Shown: positions 8,834 through 18,455 of the stretch, piece after piece
How positions within the stretch are numbered: position 1 is the first letter of the stretch
How the letters are laid out: the number at the start of each line of letters is the position of its first letter
NCBI RefSeq assembly: GCF_016924835.1
Contig: NZ_CP070480.1
Location: 558,001 to 622,000, forward strand
DNA length: 64,000 bases
Direction: 5' to 3'
Origin: Rothia sp. ZJ932
Lineage (GTDB): Bacteria > Actinomycetota > Actinomycetes > Actinomycetales > Micrococcaceae
Program-made: the position numbers and the translations under genes
The notes under the pieces: model-generated
The model's database searches: none
The model's input: only the letters and a program-made list of their open reading frames with translations
Told to the model about the DNA's origin: nothing

Positions 8834-8867
8834 CGGCTACCTGAAAAGTTCAGGTAGCCGATTTTTT
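8834..8867. terminator. Bidirectional terminator between the PGPGW gene and asd
   Basis: CGGCTACCTGAA pairs perfectly with TTCAGGTAGCCG around an AAG loop. There is a T run on the right and an A-rich stretch on the left, so it can serve both converging genes. Confidence 0.85.
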
Positions 8868-8890
8868 GCTCTCTACACTGCTTAGGGTTT

Positions 8891-10030
8891 TTAGAGGGTG
8901 CCGGTGGCAATTTTGAGCATACGGCGAATGGGCTCAGCCGCTCCCCAAAGCAGCTGGTCACCTACGGTGAAAGCTGAAATGTACTGGGGACCCATATTCA
9001 ATTTGCGAATACGACCGACGGGAATATCCAGAGTACCCGAGGCAGCGACGGGGGTCAGACCTTCCACAGTTGCTTCTTTCTCATTGGGGATTACCTTTGA
9101 CCACTGGTTGTCTTCATCGATAATTTTTTCGATTTCTTCAACGCTGAGATCTTCGGTGAGTTTGAGGGTCAGTGCCTGGGAGTGTGAGCGCATGGTGGCA
9201 ATACGGACGCACAACCCGTCAAGGACTACGCGGTCATCGCCTTCAAGACCAAGGATCTTGTTGGATTCTGCTTCTGCTTTCCATTCTTCTTTGGACTGAC
9301 CGTTGCCGAGGTCGGAGTCGATCCAGGGAATTAGCGAGCCTGCTAGCGGCACGCCGAACTGGCTAGTGTCGAGTTCACCGGAGCGCTGCTTGGCAAGTAC
9401 CTTGCGGTCAATCTCGAGAATAGCGGACGCGGGGTCGGTAAGTTCACTTGCAACGGTGCCGTTGAGTTCACCAAACTGGGTGAGAACTTCACGCATGTGG
9501 CGGGCACCGCCGCCGGAAGCTGCCTGGTAGGTCATGGAGGTTCCCCACTCCACTAGACCCTGCTTCCACAAACCGCCTAAGCCCATGAGCAAGCAGGAGA
9601 CGGTGCAATTGCCACCCACGAAGTCTTTGATGCCTGATTCGAGACCGCGGTCAATGACGTCGCGGTTAACGGGGTCAAGAACAATCACTGAGTCGTCGTT
9701 CATGCGCAGGGTGGAGGCTGCGTCAATCCACAGGCCGTCCCAGTCGCGATCGTTTAGCTTATTGCGGACGGCGGTGGTGTAGTCGCCACCCTGAGTGGTC
9801 ACGATAATAGGTAGCTTTGCCAGCTCGTCGATATCGTATGCGTCCTTCAAGGTGCTTTCTTCGAGTGCACCGTCAAAGGTGGGGGCGGGTTTGCCCGCAC
9901 TTGAAGTGGAGAAGAAGACGGGAGTAATGCCCGCGAAGTCGCCCTCTTCGAGCATGCGCTTCATGAGCACAGAACCCACCATACCGCGGTAGCCTACAAA
10001 ACCTACTGAATCACCGGATATAAAAGTCAT
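8891..10030 (-). CDS. asd: Aspartate-semialdehyde dehydrogenase, E. coli type
   Basis: The 379-residue enzyme reduces aspartyl phosphate to aspartate semialdehyde with NADPH, feeding lysine/DAP, threonine and methionine synthesis. The NADP-binding start is [17 protein letters not shown]. The catalytic cysteine lies in [15 protein letters not shown], followed by [14 protein letters not shown]. These segments match the long gammaproteobacterial Asd (about 370 residues) closely. They do not match the roughly 345-residue form usual in actinobacteria, so an old transfer or a retained paralogue is possible. The ATG is 155 bases from the divergent hipB-like gene, across a 19-bp palindrome. Confidence 0.92.
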   Translation of the reverse strand: MTFISGDSVGFVGYRGMVGSVLMKRMLEEGDFAGITPVFFSTSSAGKPAPTFDGALEESTLKDAYDIDELAKLPIIVTTQGGDYTTAVRNKLNDRDWDGLWIDAASTLRMNDDSVIVLDPVNRDVIDRGLESGIKDFVGGNCTVSCLLMGLGGLWKQGLVEWGTSMTYQAASGGGARHMREVLTQFGELNGTVASELTDPASAILEIDRKVLAKQRSGELDTSQFGVPLAGSLIPWIDSDLGNGQSKEEWKAEAESNKILGLEGDDRVVLDGLCVRIATMRSHSQALTLKLTEDLSVEEIEKIIDEDNQWSKVIPNEKEATVEGLTPVAASGTLDIPVGRIRKLNMGPQYISAFTVGDQLLWGAAEPIRRMLKIATGTL

Positions 10031-10107
10031 AGTTTTAGTCTAACCGGGGGTGCAAGTTACGCGCGCTAAGCGTTCAGAAGGTGAAATGACACTCCGTTTG
10101 AAAACCT

Positions 10108-10149
10108 GTAACCGAGCGGTGACTTTATAAAAAGTCACCGCTCGGTTAC
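10108..10149. promoter_or_regulatory. Perfect 19-bp palindrome, possible HipB operator
   Basis: The arms 10108-10126 and 10131-10149 are perfect 19-base inverted repeats (GTAACCGAGCGGTGACTTT and its complement) around ATAA. A third partial copy of the outer half-site, TTCGGTTAC, follows at 10167-10175. The site lies between divergent asd and hipB-like, where HipB-type regulators bind. It lacks a T run on either side, so an operator is more likely than a terminator. Confidence 0.5.
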
Positions 10150-10184
10150 TTTTAGGGAAGTTCCCGTTCGGTTACGCTAAGAGG

Positions 10185-10439
10185 GTGTATCAAAGAAAAA
10201 GTAATAAAGTCCGAACGCTTGAGACAACCTCCCAAGTGGGAGATTTTTTTAGGCTACGCCGTGAAGGGCTGGGGCTGACCCAAAAAGAAGTGGCGGCAAA
10301 GATAGGCGTATCACGTAAGTGGTATGTTGAGATGGAACAGGGTAAACCCACTGTTGAGCTTTATAAAGTGCTCGATGTTTTCTGGGCGCTAGAACTTGAA
10401 CTTGAGGCAAGAGCTAAAGAGGCAAAGGGCAAAGAATGA
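10185..10439 (+). CDS. hipB: XRE-family HTH antitoxin (HipB-like)
   Basis: The 84-residue protein has an XRE helix-turn-helix around residues 18-65: FRLRREGLGLTQKEVAAKIG and VSRKWYVEMEQGKP. It overlaps the next frame by four bases (ATGA), the standard hipBA coupling. HipB binds operator palindromes and neutralises the HipA kinase. Here the partner is broken, so this may be a relic or a stand-alone regulator. The GTG start at 10185 has AGAGGG immediately before it, too close for a good site. A terminator-like hairpin lies inside the coding region at 10229-10250. Confidence 0.7.
   Translation: MYQRKSNKVRTLETTSQVGDFFRLRREGLGLTQKEVAAKIGVSRKWYVEMEQGKPTVELYKVLDVFWALELELEARAKEAKGKE
10229..10250 (+). 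terminator. Terminator-like hairpin inside the hipB coding region
   Basis: CTCCC (10229-10233) pairs with GGGAG (10238-10242) around AAGT and is followed by ATTTTTTT. It could terminate or attenuate transcription within codons 15-22. The stem is short, so the effect is uncertain. Confidence 0.35.
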
Positions 10440-11072
10440 GCGAACTGAACGCCTATCTTGATGGTGAACTGTGCGGAACTTTCACCGAGAAAAACGGTCA
10501 AATTACTTTTTCCTATAGCGAAGAGTATGAGGGACAGGTCCATCTCTTCCTCTCAATGCTTGAACGGAATAAGGTTCACAAAAACAAAGTGGCTCTTCCT
10601 TTCCTCAAAGGACTCTTGCCCGATAATACCCAAGCTATCTCTAATATGGCGCGAGAAGCTGGAATATCTGCAGGATCAGTCTTTAGCCTCTTAGGCCACT
10701 ATGGGCAGGATGTCGCGGGAGCTCTTCAACTACTCCCACCTGGTACACCCAGTAGCGACGCAAACCGTCAGAAAATAAGTTCTCAGCATCTTCTGGACGA
10801 GGCTAGCTTTGAAAATCTGCTGCACGAAAGTCGAAACTTTTACCGGCAGAACACACGCGTCCTCTCCGATGAAGGATCTGCTGGTAGAGGGTAAGAGACT
10901 CGGCATTGAAGCTACTAGAGCTGAAGGAATTGTAGAAGAAGTCCTGTCATCGCTTCCCTCAGTCTTTGAAAAAGTTGGAACAAAGTTTGGGTTCGAAGAT
11001 TCTGCGCAAAAAATTTTGGATGGCTTAGAGTCACTCTCGGCCGCGCGATTTGTTTCAACCTACTGGAAATAA
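10436..11072 (+). pseudogene. hipA: hipA-like toxin kinase remnant, internally deleted
   Basis: The first 152 codons (10436-10894) read as the HipA N-terminal subdomain, including LPFLKGLLPDN and FSLLGHYGQDVAGALQLLP, and then end early. A second frame, from about 10868 to 11072, gives an 87-residue track whose last part matches the HipA C-terminal helices (KRLGIEATRAEGIVEEVLSS). Intact HipA is about 400-440 residues. The kinase core with its ATP loop and catalytic Asp is missing, so roughly 200 codons were lost together with a frame change. The remnant cannot be an active kinase. Confidence 0.75.
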
Positions 11073-11139
11073 TAAGGCAATGCCTATAAAACTGCGATGG
11101 TAACTGCCAGATAGTTTTCACCTGTGCAGAATGCTTGCC

Positions 11140-11715
11140 CTACCGTCTCCAGCTCTCAAACCGGTAGGTGAGTTCGGTGCGTTCGCCGTCTTTGCCCAGT
11201 AGGTAGCCCTTCTCTGAGGTTCTGCTGTCGGTGGCTGACGCGCGCTCCCATTCATTGCCCAAGAGTGGGGCGTAGGCGTCCCCACTGACTTTTCCCTCAA
11301 AGACGGTGCGTTCAACGCGGCTGAGCCTGCCACCAAGAATACCGGGGACTTCAGTGAGGGCTAATGCCTGTTCGTAGATGCTGGCTCCGCCCATCACCCA
11401 GAGGGTGCTCGCGTGCCCGCCACGGGAGACTCCCTCAGCAATGGCGTTAGGCAGATTAGGCACCCACAGCGCCCCGTCCTTCTGCTGGACGCTAGCTACA
11501 GAGCGCGAGACAAGGATGTTTAACCGGCCGGGCAGGGGGCGAAACCGCGGGGGGATAGACTCCCATGTCACCCTGCCCATGAGAACAGGGGATGCCCCGG
11601 TGATTTTCTTAAAGTGCGCGAGGTCTTCGGGCGCGTACCAGGGCATATCTCCGTCGCGTCCGATGACACCGTTTTCTGTCTGCGCCCAAATAGCCGCTAG
11701 TTCAGGAAGATTCAT
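11140..11715 (-). CDS. folA: Dihydrofolate reductase
   Basis: The 191-residue enzyme reduces dihydrofolate to tetrahydrofolate with NADPH. Typical motifs are AAIWAQTENGVIGRDGDMPW near the N terminus, with the substrate-binding acidic residue in the PEDLAHFK segment, then VLMGRVTWESIP, PLPGRLNILVSR and WVMGGASIYEQAL. Its start overlaps the thyA stop by one base, so the pair is translationally coupled. That fits the need to regenerate tetrahydrofolate after thymidylate synthesis. Confidence 0.95.
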   Translation of the reverse strand: MNLPELAAIWAQTENGVIGRDGDMPWYAPEDLAHFKKITGASPVLMGRVTWESIPPRFRPLPGRLNILVSRSVASVQQKDGALWVPNLPNAIAEGVSRGGHASTLWVMGGASIYEQALALTEVPGILGGRLSRVERTVFEGKVSGDAYAPLLGNEWERASATDSRTSEKGYLLGKDGERTELTYRFESWRR

Positions 11716-12536
11716 TAGATGGCGATCGGGGCTTTGATGGTCGGATGGTGGCGGTAATCAACCAGCTCGAAATCTTCAAATTCGTAGTCGAAGATGGACG
11801 CTTTCTTGTTTTTTACGCGTAGCTGAGGGTAGGGGTAGGGCTCACGCGAGAGCTGCTCACGTACCTGCTCGAAGTGGTTGGAGTAGATATGGCAGTCCCC
11901 GCCCGTCCACACGAACTCACCGGGTACCATGCCTACCTCTTCAGCAATGAGCTGGGTTAGCAGGGCGTAAGAAGCAATATTGAAAGGTACGCCCAAGAAC
12001 ATATCTGCCGAACGCTGGTAGAGCTGGCAAGACAGCTCTCGGGTGCCGTCCTGACCTGTACGAACGTAGAACTGAAAGAGGGCATGACAGGGTGGTAAAG
12101 CCATTTCATCAACTTCGGCAGGGTTCCACGCAGAAACAATATGACGGCGAGAATCAGGGTTAGTTTTTAGTGACTCAATGACCTTGGCAATCTGGTCAAT
12201 GGTCTCACCGTGACCGGCAGGCCAGGAGCGCCACTGTACGCCGTAAACCGGGCCAAGCTCGCCGTCCTCATCAGCCCACTCGTCCCAGATACTTACACCG
12301 CGCTCTTGTAACCAACGCACGTTGGAATCCCCGCGCAAAAACCACAGCAGTTCAACCGCAATAGATTTGAAATGAACCCGCTTGGTAGTAATCAGCGGAA
12401 AAGACTCACGCAAATCAAAACGCATCTGACGACCGAAAACGCTGCGGGTGCCGGTACCGGTACGGTCAGATTTCTCGTCCCCGGTTTCCATAATCTCTGC
12501 GAGAAGATCCTCGTAGGGGGTGAGCAAGATAGACAT
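11715..12536 (-). CDS. thyA: Thymidylate synthase
   Basis: The 273-residue enzyme methylates dUMP to dTMP using methylene-tetrahydrofolate. The N-terminal part has [19 protein letters not shown]. The catalytic cysteine is in [14 protein letters not shown] near residue 150, followed by [20 protein letters not shown] and GDCHIYSNH. Length and motifs match the classical ThyA family. It is the first gene of a thyA-folA unit on the minus strand. Confidence 0.96.
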   Translation of the reverse strand: MSILLTPYEDLLAEIMETGDEKSDRTGTGTRSVFGRQMRFDLRESFPLITTKRVHFKSIAVELLWFLRGDSNVRWLQERGVSIWDEWADEDGELGPVYGVQWRSWPAGHGETIDQIAKVIESLKTNPDSRRHIVSAWNPAEVDEMALPPCHALFQFYVRTGQDGTRELSCQLYQRSADMFLGVPFNIASYALLTQLIAEEVGMVPGEFVWTGGDCHIYSNHFEQVREQLSREPYPYPQLRVKNKKASIFDYEFEDFELVDYRHHPTIKAPIAI

Positions 12537-12599
12537 AGCGGAAGACTCTCTGTACAGGTTTTTCTCACCGGCTATTCTAACAACAAAACTATAGCCACC

Positions 12600-14777
12600 C
12601 TATTCATAGACTGGCGGAGCGAAGTCCTGATCAAGCGCTTTTCCCAGCTCGTATCTCAAAGCAGGAGCCAAAGACTTAGCGTAGCTTCGGGAAATATGGT
12701 TGGAGTCGTAATAGACAGGAACTTCACCGGTGACGCCGGAACAGGTATCGTCAACGCAGAAATAGGGAAGCATATTTAGGCTGTGCAGGTTGTGGTGCTT
12801 AGTCGAAAGATCGGACGCCGCATCTGCCAGATAATCGCGCCATTCCAGCTTATCGAGGGGAGCCGTACCCCCTGACTCAATGGAACCAGAAACCTGAATG
12901 CACGCCGGGCCGATAAAATTGCCAGCGTGGGGTGTATCTCTAAGTACCACAATCTCAGTATCTTCAGATATAGCTTTAACCTGAGCTTCAAGTTTCTTGG
13001 TATTTTCGGTCAGCATCGGTAGGCCCTGCGGAGCATCAATAAGACTGCTGGCATTAGATGAGTAAAAGACAAGATCAGGTTGCACTTGCTGAAGCTTTGC
13101 CAAAGTCTGTGGATACCATGTGAGGCATTCCTGCACAAAAGGTTCAGTGAAGTGCCGGGTGCTTAGCGGAGTATTAATTGCTGGGCAACTTGATTGCATA
13201 TCTAAGGTTAGTTTCCAATTGTTTGCGTTCGCGATAGGAATCAGCGCATGCATCCAATGTTCAGCATGTGAATTTCCAATCAACCAAACTTCTTGGGAGG
13301 GCTGTTGATGTACGGAAAAATCACATTCGAGGATTCGTTTAAATCCGACTGCGATGTTGGGTAGATTTTCGTTGACAAGGTATTGGCAATGAGCAGGGTA
13401 TCCTCCCCACGGTGCTTCATCAGCAGTTGCTACCGACAAAACAGCAGGAGCAAAAGCTGGCTTGGGACAACCACTGCTGATCTCCATCAGCCGGTTAGCG
13501 CCGTAGCAACTCACTGGTGCTGTCTTCTCTGCAGACTCATCATCCGCTGGGTCTTGTTCAGCAGACTGAGCTGCGGCTTCCTCAGTAGAAGTAAATAATT
13601 TTTTGGATTCTGCTGCTAGATTTTGCTGTGTTTGGGCGGAATGGATGTTGAGCAGTGACGTTGCTCCAGCCATAATTATCACTGATGCCAACGCAGTAGC
13701 TAACGTTACGTGGGGTTTGAAAGCCGTGAAGAGATGCCTGCGGCTCGGATCTTCAACAGCGACCTTACTGAGCCACGCTAGAAGAATTGATCCCCCAAGA
13801 ATTCCTAGCTTCGACCAGAAATCCAACTGATTCTGCAAAATATAGGGTAGCAAGATCATCAGCGACCAGTGCCAAAGATAGAGGGAGTAAGAGATATCGC
13901 CGATGAACTGAACCGGCTTGAAAGAGATGGCAGTCCGTAGTGCTGGCGCGTAGGTTATGGGACCTGTAGCAAGAATAAGAAGTGTTGCTAGAACAGGTGG
14001 TAGTGCCATCACACCGGGGAAGCTCGTGTTCTCTGAGTAGAAGAAACCAAAGGTGAACAGAGCTACCCAAGAGCCTACTTGAAGAATCGAGAGTGCTGCT
14101 TGAAAAGCTAAAGGTCTGTTTATCTGGGCCTTGTGGCTACCTAACTGTATGCCGAGCGCAACCACACCACCTGATAGGAACTCCCAGGCACGTCCAAAAG
14201 TATTGAAATAGGCACCAGCGGGGTTGGTCTGTAGCTCTTGAGTGGAGAAGATAAGAGACGCCAGAATAAGCAGCAGTGTAATGCCCAGCAAAATGGTCGG
14301 GAGCGCACGGGGAGCACCGAAGAAGAGTGCGGTTTTTCTGCTGAGGTGCCAGAAGACTAGAAACAAGACCGGCCACAGAAGATAGAACTGCTCTTCCACT
14401 GAAAGAGACCAGTAATGCTGGAAGGGGCTAGATTGGTTAGCCTGAGCAAAGTAGTCGGTGGCTGATGAATAAAGCGCCCAGTTCTGAAAGTAAGCGGTGG
14501 CAGCAAAACCTTCAAAGAGGATTTTACCCCAGTTTTGGGCGGGTACGTAGATAACAGTCAGTACCAGAGTTGTCACGGTCACCAGTAGAGCGGCAGGTAG
14601 AAGCCTTCGAGCGCGTCTAGCGTAGAAGCGCGGCAACATGACCTTGCTGGTGCTGCTAATCTCTTTGAGCAGGTGGCTGGTGATGAGGTAACCAGAAATG
14701 ACAAAGAAAATATCAACGCCAATGTAGCCACCGGTAAAGCCATCAGCCCAAAGATGGTTGATAACGACGAAGAGCAC
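12600..14777 (-). CDS. Acyltransferase-3/SGNH membrane O-acetyltransferase (OafA type), unusual 5' end
   Basis: The N-terminal half is a 10-11-helix acyltransferase-3 domain, with GGYIGVDIFFVISGYL, SVEEQFYLLWPVLFL and SYSLYLWHWSLMI. It is followed by an extracytoplasmic SGNH domain with WLIGNSHAEHW and YYDSNHIS. Such proteins O-acetylate peptidoglycan or surface glycans. The only standard start in frame is the GTG at 14777, which lies inside the first helix. Upstream in the same frame are 17 sense codons back to a TAG at 14828-14826, and these encode the conserved family motif (R-T-D-I-Q-A-L-R-A-L-A). Either a non-standard start (ATC at 14801 or CTG at 14792) is used, or the true N terminus has been lost. 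A ten-G tract lies just upstream. Confidence 0.8.
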   Translation of the reverse strand: MLFVVINHLWADGFTGGYIGVDIFFVISGYLITSHLLKEISSTSKVMLPRFYARRARRLLPAALLVTVTTLVLTVIYVPAQNWGKILFEGFAATAYFQNWALYSSATDYFAQANQSSPFQHYWSLSVEEQFYLLWPVLFLVFWHLSRKTALFFGAPRALPTILLGITLLLILASLIFSTQELQTNPAGAYFNTFGRAWEFLSGGVVALGIQLGSHKAQINRPLAFQAALSILQVGSWVALFTFGFFYSENTSFPGVMALPPVLATLLILATGPITYAPALRTAISFKPVQFIGDISYSLYLWHWSLMILLPYILQNQLDFWSKLGILGGSILLAWLSKVAVEDPSRRHLFTAFKPHVTLATALASVIIMAGATSLLNIHSAQTQQNLAAESKKLFTSTEEAAAQSAEQDPADDESAEKTAPVSCYGANRLMEISSGCPKPAFAPAVLSVATADEAPWGGYPAHCQYLVNENLPNIAVGFKRILECDFSVHQQPSQEVWLIGNSHAEHWMHALIPIANANNWKLTLDMQSSCPAINTPLSTRHFTEPFVQECLTWYPQTLAKLQQVQPDLVFYSSNASSLIDAPQGLPMLTENTKKLEAQVKAISEDTEIVVLRDTPHAGNFIGPACIQVSGSIESGGTAPLDKLEWRDYLADAASDLSTKHHNLHSLNMLPYFCVDDTCSGVTGEVPVYYDSNHISRSYAKSLAPALRYELGKALDQDFAPPVYE

Positions 14778-14866
14778 TGCAAGTGCTCGCAGAGCCTGGA
14801 TATCGGTGCGAAGACCTGCTGGTTTCTATGCTACTTGCGGATGCTTTAACCGTGAATTAAACCCTC

Positions 14867-14876
14867 GGGGGGGGGG
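14867..14876. repeat. Ten-G homopolymer upstream of the acyltransferase gene
   Basis: Ten consecutive G on the plus strand (C on the coding strand) lie about 90 bases upstream of the nominal acyltransferase start. Tracts of this length slip readily. Because stops close all three frames between the tract and the gene, any effect would be on transcription or leader structure rather than reading frame. Confidence 0.6.
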
Positions 14877-15010
14877 ATGCGACGTGAGAAGATATGTGGG
14901 GTGACAAGCTACTTTCAGTAAGGTTCCAGCGTTATGGGGAAATTTTACCTGTGTGTAGTCTTATTTATAGATTTTTTGCTGGGTAGATTCATTCTGCACG
15001 CATTGTGTGA

Positions 15011-16006
15011 TTAGTCACTGAAAGGTTTGATCTGTTCCAAAGAAACAATCTCTGCCTGGGCGCCCACACTCACCTGCATCACCAGCATCTCGCCGGGAGT
15101 CAGATAGGGGTCGGCGGCGGGCAGATTTTTTGCCAGTCCAGCGTCCATAACACCCGCTAAAACTTCCAAAACTGTAGGCAAAACCGGGCGGTGGGTACAC
15201 AGCATGACCGAATCATCTTTATCAAAAAGCCCCTGAATAATCTTGGCGACCTTCTTCGGGTGCGCCTTGTAGGCCGCCTCGGTGAGCGCTGATTTTTGTT
15301 TAATAACAAGACCCGTCGCTTTGGAGTACGGTGCCACCGTCTGCATACAGCGCGTCCAGGGTGAAGAAATAATACGAGTGGGAGCCCAAACCTGCAAAAG
15401 CTCACCCACCGCTAACGCCTGACGCTTGCCGGTTGCCACAAGGGTACGCTCGCCCTCGGCACCTGCCCAAGATGAACGGGGCTTTGCCTTGGCATGGCGC
15501 ACAATAATGACGGGACGCGTGTGCAGATGACCGCGTTCATGCAGGGCAATAAGGGCATCTAGGGGCTCTTGGTCGGTGTCGTTGCTGAGGAGCTTTCGCG
15601 CCTCAGCGGGGCTAACCCAGCGCAATTCATCGACCTCACTCAAATCAGCTTGGGCGTGATCGCTTGATGAGGCACGAGCTGCCCAGTAGAAAACTTCTTT
15701 TTTACTGTGCTTGATGGAGTAACGGGTCACTGCCAGCGGCGCACCCAACGTGACGGTGAGACCGACCTCTTCACGTACCTCGCGCACCGCGGTCTCTGCA
15801 ACGGTTTCCCCGTGATCCTGTTTGCCCTTGGGCCATGACCAATCGTCATAGTGGGGGCGGTGGATAATCAGCACTTCGATTTTGTCTTTTTTCTGACGCC
15901 AGATGATGCAACCTGCGGCAACAACCGGCGGCATATTATGGGTTGTTTTAGTGACGTTAAGCTGGTGGTCTGAGCGCGCAGCGCTGTACAACTGGTGGGG
16001 AGACAT
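15011..16006 (-). CDS. mutT1: Nudix hydrolase fused to histidine phosphatase (MutT1-like)
   Basis: The protein (331 residues from the ATG at 16006) has a Nudix domain followed by a SixA-like histidine phosphatase domain. The Nudix box is GKQDHGETVAETAVREVREE with VG after it; the phosphatase motif is VIIVRHAKAK. Mycobacterial MutT1 has the same fusion; it hydrolyses 8-oxo-dGTP and diadenosine polyphosphates, and it also neighbours ppk. The start is uncertain: a TTG at 16042 and an ATG at 15934, immediately before the fold, are alternatives. Transcription runs away from ppk on the same strand, with a hairpin between them. Confidence 0.85.
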   Translation of the reverse strand: MSPHQLYSAARSDHQLNVTKTTHNMPPVVAAGCIIWRQKKDKIEVLIIHRPHYDDWSWPKGKQDHGETVAETAVREVREEVGLTVTLGAPLAVTRYSIKHSKKEVFYWAARASSSDHAQADLSEVDELRWVSPAEARKLLSNDTDQEPLDALIALHERGHLHTRPVIIVRHAKAKPRSSWAGAEGERTLVATGKRQALAVGELLQVWAPTRIISSPWTRCMQTVAPYSKATGLVIKQKSALTEAAYKAHPKKVAKIIQGLFDKDDSVMLCTHRPVLPTVLEVLAGVMDAGLAKNLPAADPYLTPGEMLVMQVSVGAQAEIVSLEQIKPFSD

Positions 16007-16150
16007 GTGTGTACTGTTGACTTTCTTGAAAAACCATAACAAAGGTTACGGTAGCCGGGGTGGGGCTATCGTAAACATCTTACTATTTTTGTAAGCCGCT
16101 AAAGGGGTAGTGAGTACTCAGCGAGCGTGAAAGAATCCAGACGAGATAAG

Positions 16151-16186
16151 CTGACCTGCCCCGTATGCGGGGGGGGGCAGGTCAGC
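16151..16186. repeat. Hairpin with a nine-G loop tract between ppk and mutT1
   Basis: CTGACCTGCCCC and GGGGCAGGTCAG form a 12-base-pair stem, and the right side of the loop is part of a nine-G tract (16169-16177). There is no T run on the minus strand, so terminator activity for ppk is doubtful. It may be a processing or stability element. Confidence 0.5.
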
Positions 16187-16199
16187 CATCCATGAGTTT

Positions 16200-18407
16200 T
16201 TATTTTTTACGGCGAGATTCTAGGTACATTGCCTGCACATCGCGCAGGGGGTTGCCCTTCTCATCAAGGTGGTGGCGCACCCAGTTACCGTCTGATTCGA
16301 GAATCCAGTTGCTGGTTTTCTCTGAGGTGTAGTGCTTGAACATGTCAAAGAGGTATTTGATGTGTTCTGCTTGCTTGACGTGTACCAGGGCTTCAACACG
16401 GCGGTCAAGGTTGCGGTGCATCATATCGGCTGAACCGATGTAGGCAACAGGGTCGCCGGCGTTCGCGAAGGTGAAAACGCGCGAGTGCTCCAAGAACCTG
16501 CCCAGAATAGAGCGAACCTTAATGTTTTCGCTCAAACCGGGTACGCCGGGGCGCAGCGCGCAGATTCCGCGTACCACAACATTGACTTCAACCCCTGCCT
16601 GGGAGGCGCGGTAGAGCGAGTCGATAATCGCTTCGTCCACCATGGAGTTGCACTTGATTTGAATCTGGGCTTGACGGCCAGCTAGCTTGTGCTCGATTTC
16701 CTTATTGATGCGGTCTATGAGACCTGAGCGTAGCGAACGCGGCGCCACCAAGAGTTCTTTGTAAGTGGTTTTGGGCGCGTAGCCTGAGAGCTGATTGAAC
16801 AGACGTGACACGTCTTCGGTAATCTGAGGGTCGCAGGTGAGCAAACCGAGATCTTCGTAGAAACGCGCTGTGGAGGGGTGGTAGTTACCGGTGCCGATGT
16901 GAGCGTAACGACGCAGACCGTCTGTTTCTTTACGCACCACCAGTGAGAGCTTGCAGTGGGTCTTCAAACCAACGATGCCGTACACTACATGCACGCCCGC
17001 GCGTTCTAGCTTTCGCGCCCACTTAATGTTCGCTTCTTCGTCAAAGCGCGCCTTGATCTCAACCAGTGCCAGTACCTGTTTGCCGGCTTCTGCAGCTTCA
17101 ATGAGCGCGTCCACGATGGGCGAATCACCTGAGGTGCGGTAGAGAGTCTGCTTGATAGCCTCGACTTTGGGGTCTGCAGCAGCCTGCTCCAAGAATGCCT
17201 GCACAGAGGTGGCAAAGGAGTCGTAGGGGTGGTGTAGCAGCACGTCATGGTCACGGGTTGCCCCGAACACGTCCGCAGCCTTGGCGGTTTCTGCCGAGTT
17301 GAGCCAGCGCGAGGTATGAGCCACATGTTTGGGGTAGTGCAGGGCGGGGCGCTTAGCCTTGACGATGGCACTGACACCGCGCATATCTAGCGGCGCGGGT
17401 AGCTTGTACACTTCGCCCTGGCTCACGCGCAGCTCAGAAATGAGCAGGTCAAGAATGTTGGGGTTGATAGTGTCTTCTACTTCAAGACGCACGGGAGGGC
17501 CAAAGCGGCGGCGCAGCAGCTCCTTCTCTAAAGCCTTGAGCAGGTTCTCGGCGTCGTCTTCTTCGACTTCAAGGTCTTCATTACGGGTGACGCGGAAGGC
17601 GTGGTGCTCAACGACTTCCATACCGGGAAAGAGCATATCGAGGTGCTCCGCGATAATTGCCTCTAGCGGAATAAACAGGGCTTCTTTACCGGGGGTATTA
17701 ACGTCGCGTTCCGTTGAAACGGCGACCATTCTGCCCAGGTTTTCGGGTACTTTGAGACGGGCAAAGAGTTCTTTGCCAGTCTGCGGGTTACGCACGATAA
17801 CCGCGAGATTCAGTGAGAGCCCTGAGATGTAGGGGAAGGGGTGGGCAGGGTCGACAGCCAGGGGGGTGAGTAGGGGGAAGATTTCCTGGCGGAACATCGT
17901 GCCCAGACGTGACTTTGCCTCCTCATCAATTTCTTTCCAAGAGACAATGCGAATGCCTTCCTCTGCCAGCTCGGGCATGACCTGTTCGTGGAAGACTCGT
18001 GCCTGACGCTTCTGCAGATCGTGGGCAGCGGTTGAAATTTGTTCCATCTGCTCATCAGGAGTGAGTCCCGCAGCTGATGACACCGCGATGCCCGTGGCAA
18101 TACGGCGCTTGAGACCGGCAACGCGCACCATGAAGAACTCATCGAGGTTGCTGGTAACAATCGAGAGAAAATTGAGGCGCTCTAGCAGGTGAAGGTTGGG
18201 GTCTTCTGCTAGTTCAAGCACGCGGGTATTGAACTGCAACCAGCTGATTTCGCGGTCTAGAAAGCGGTCGCCACCAAAATCACCGGCGAGATTGGGGAGC
18301 TTAATTTTTTCTTCGAGACCAATACGATCCCCGCGAGTATCAGCACGTTCAATTTTTGTGATGTCGTTGCTGATGTGCTGGGTACCGGTGTTAACAGGTG
18401 TACTCAT
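16200..18407 (-). CDS. ppk: Polyphosphate kinase 1
   Basis: The 735-residue enzyme reversibly transfers the ATP gamma phosphate to polyphosphate. It has the N-terminal domain (RELSWLQFN-like [19 protein letters not shown]), the head domain, and two phospholipase D-like C-terminal domains. The autophosphorylated histidine lies in [15 protein letters not shown] near residue 470, and [11 protein letters not shown] is present near 385. Length is typical. The arrangement with a MutT1-like gene downstream is conserved in actinobacteria and suggests a polyphosphate/nucleotide-pool role. Confidence 0.95.
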   Translation of the reverse strand: MSTPVNTGTQHISNDITKIERADTRGDRIGLEEKIKLPNLAGDFGGDRFLDREISWLQFNTRVLELAEDPNLHLLERLNFLSIVTSNLDEFFMVRVAGLKRRIATGIAVSSAAGLTPDEQMEQISTAAHDLQKRQARVFHEQVMPELAEEGIRIVSWKEIDEEAKSRLGTMFRQEIFPLLTPLAVDPAHPFPYISGLSLNLAVIVRNPQTGKELFARLKVPENLGRMVAVSTERDVNTPGKEALFIPLEAIIAEHLDMLFPGMEVVEHHAFRVTRNEDLEVEEDDAENLLKALEKELLRRRFGPPVRLEVEDTINPNILDLLISELRVSQGEVYKLPAPLDMRGVSAIVKAKRPALHYPKHVAHTSRWLNSAETAKAADVFGATRDHDVLLHHPYDSFATSVQAFLEQAAADPKVEAIKQTLYRTSGDSPIVDALIEAAEAGKQVLALVEIKARFDEEANIKWARKLERAGVHVVYGIVGLKTHCKLSLVVRKETDGLRRYAHIGTGNYHPSTARFYEDLGLLTCDPQITEDVSRLFNQLSGYAPKTTYKELLVAPRSLRSGLIDRINKEIEHKLAGRQAQIQIKCNSMVDEAIIDSLYRASQAGVEVNVVVRGICALRPGVPGLSENIKVRSILGRFLEHSRVFTFANAGDPVAYIGSADMMHRNLDRRVEALVHVKQAEHIKYLFDMFKHYTSEKTSNWILESDGNWVRHHLDEKGNPLRDVQAMYLESRRKK

Positions 18408-18455
18408 AATCTCCTCTTACAAGAGCGTGCGGGTTGAAAGGAATGAATAGTGGTC

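Noticed and set aside
8299-8961. Minus-strand 220-residue frame
   Set aside because: It is a shadow across the PGPGW gene, its terminator and the end of asd, rich in His, Thr and Gln as antisense frames often are.
14820-14900. Phase-variable reading frame through the ten-G tract into the acyltransferase
   Set aside because: All three coding-strand frames meet a stop between the tract and the conserved motif, so tract length cannot switch the frame on.
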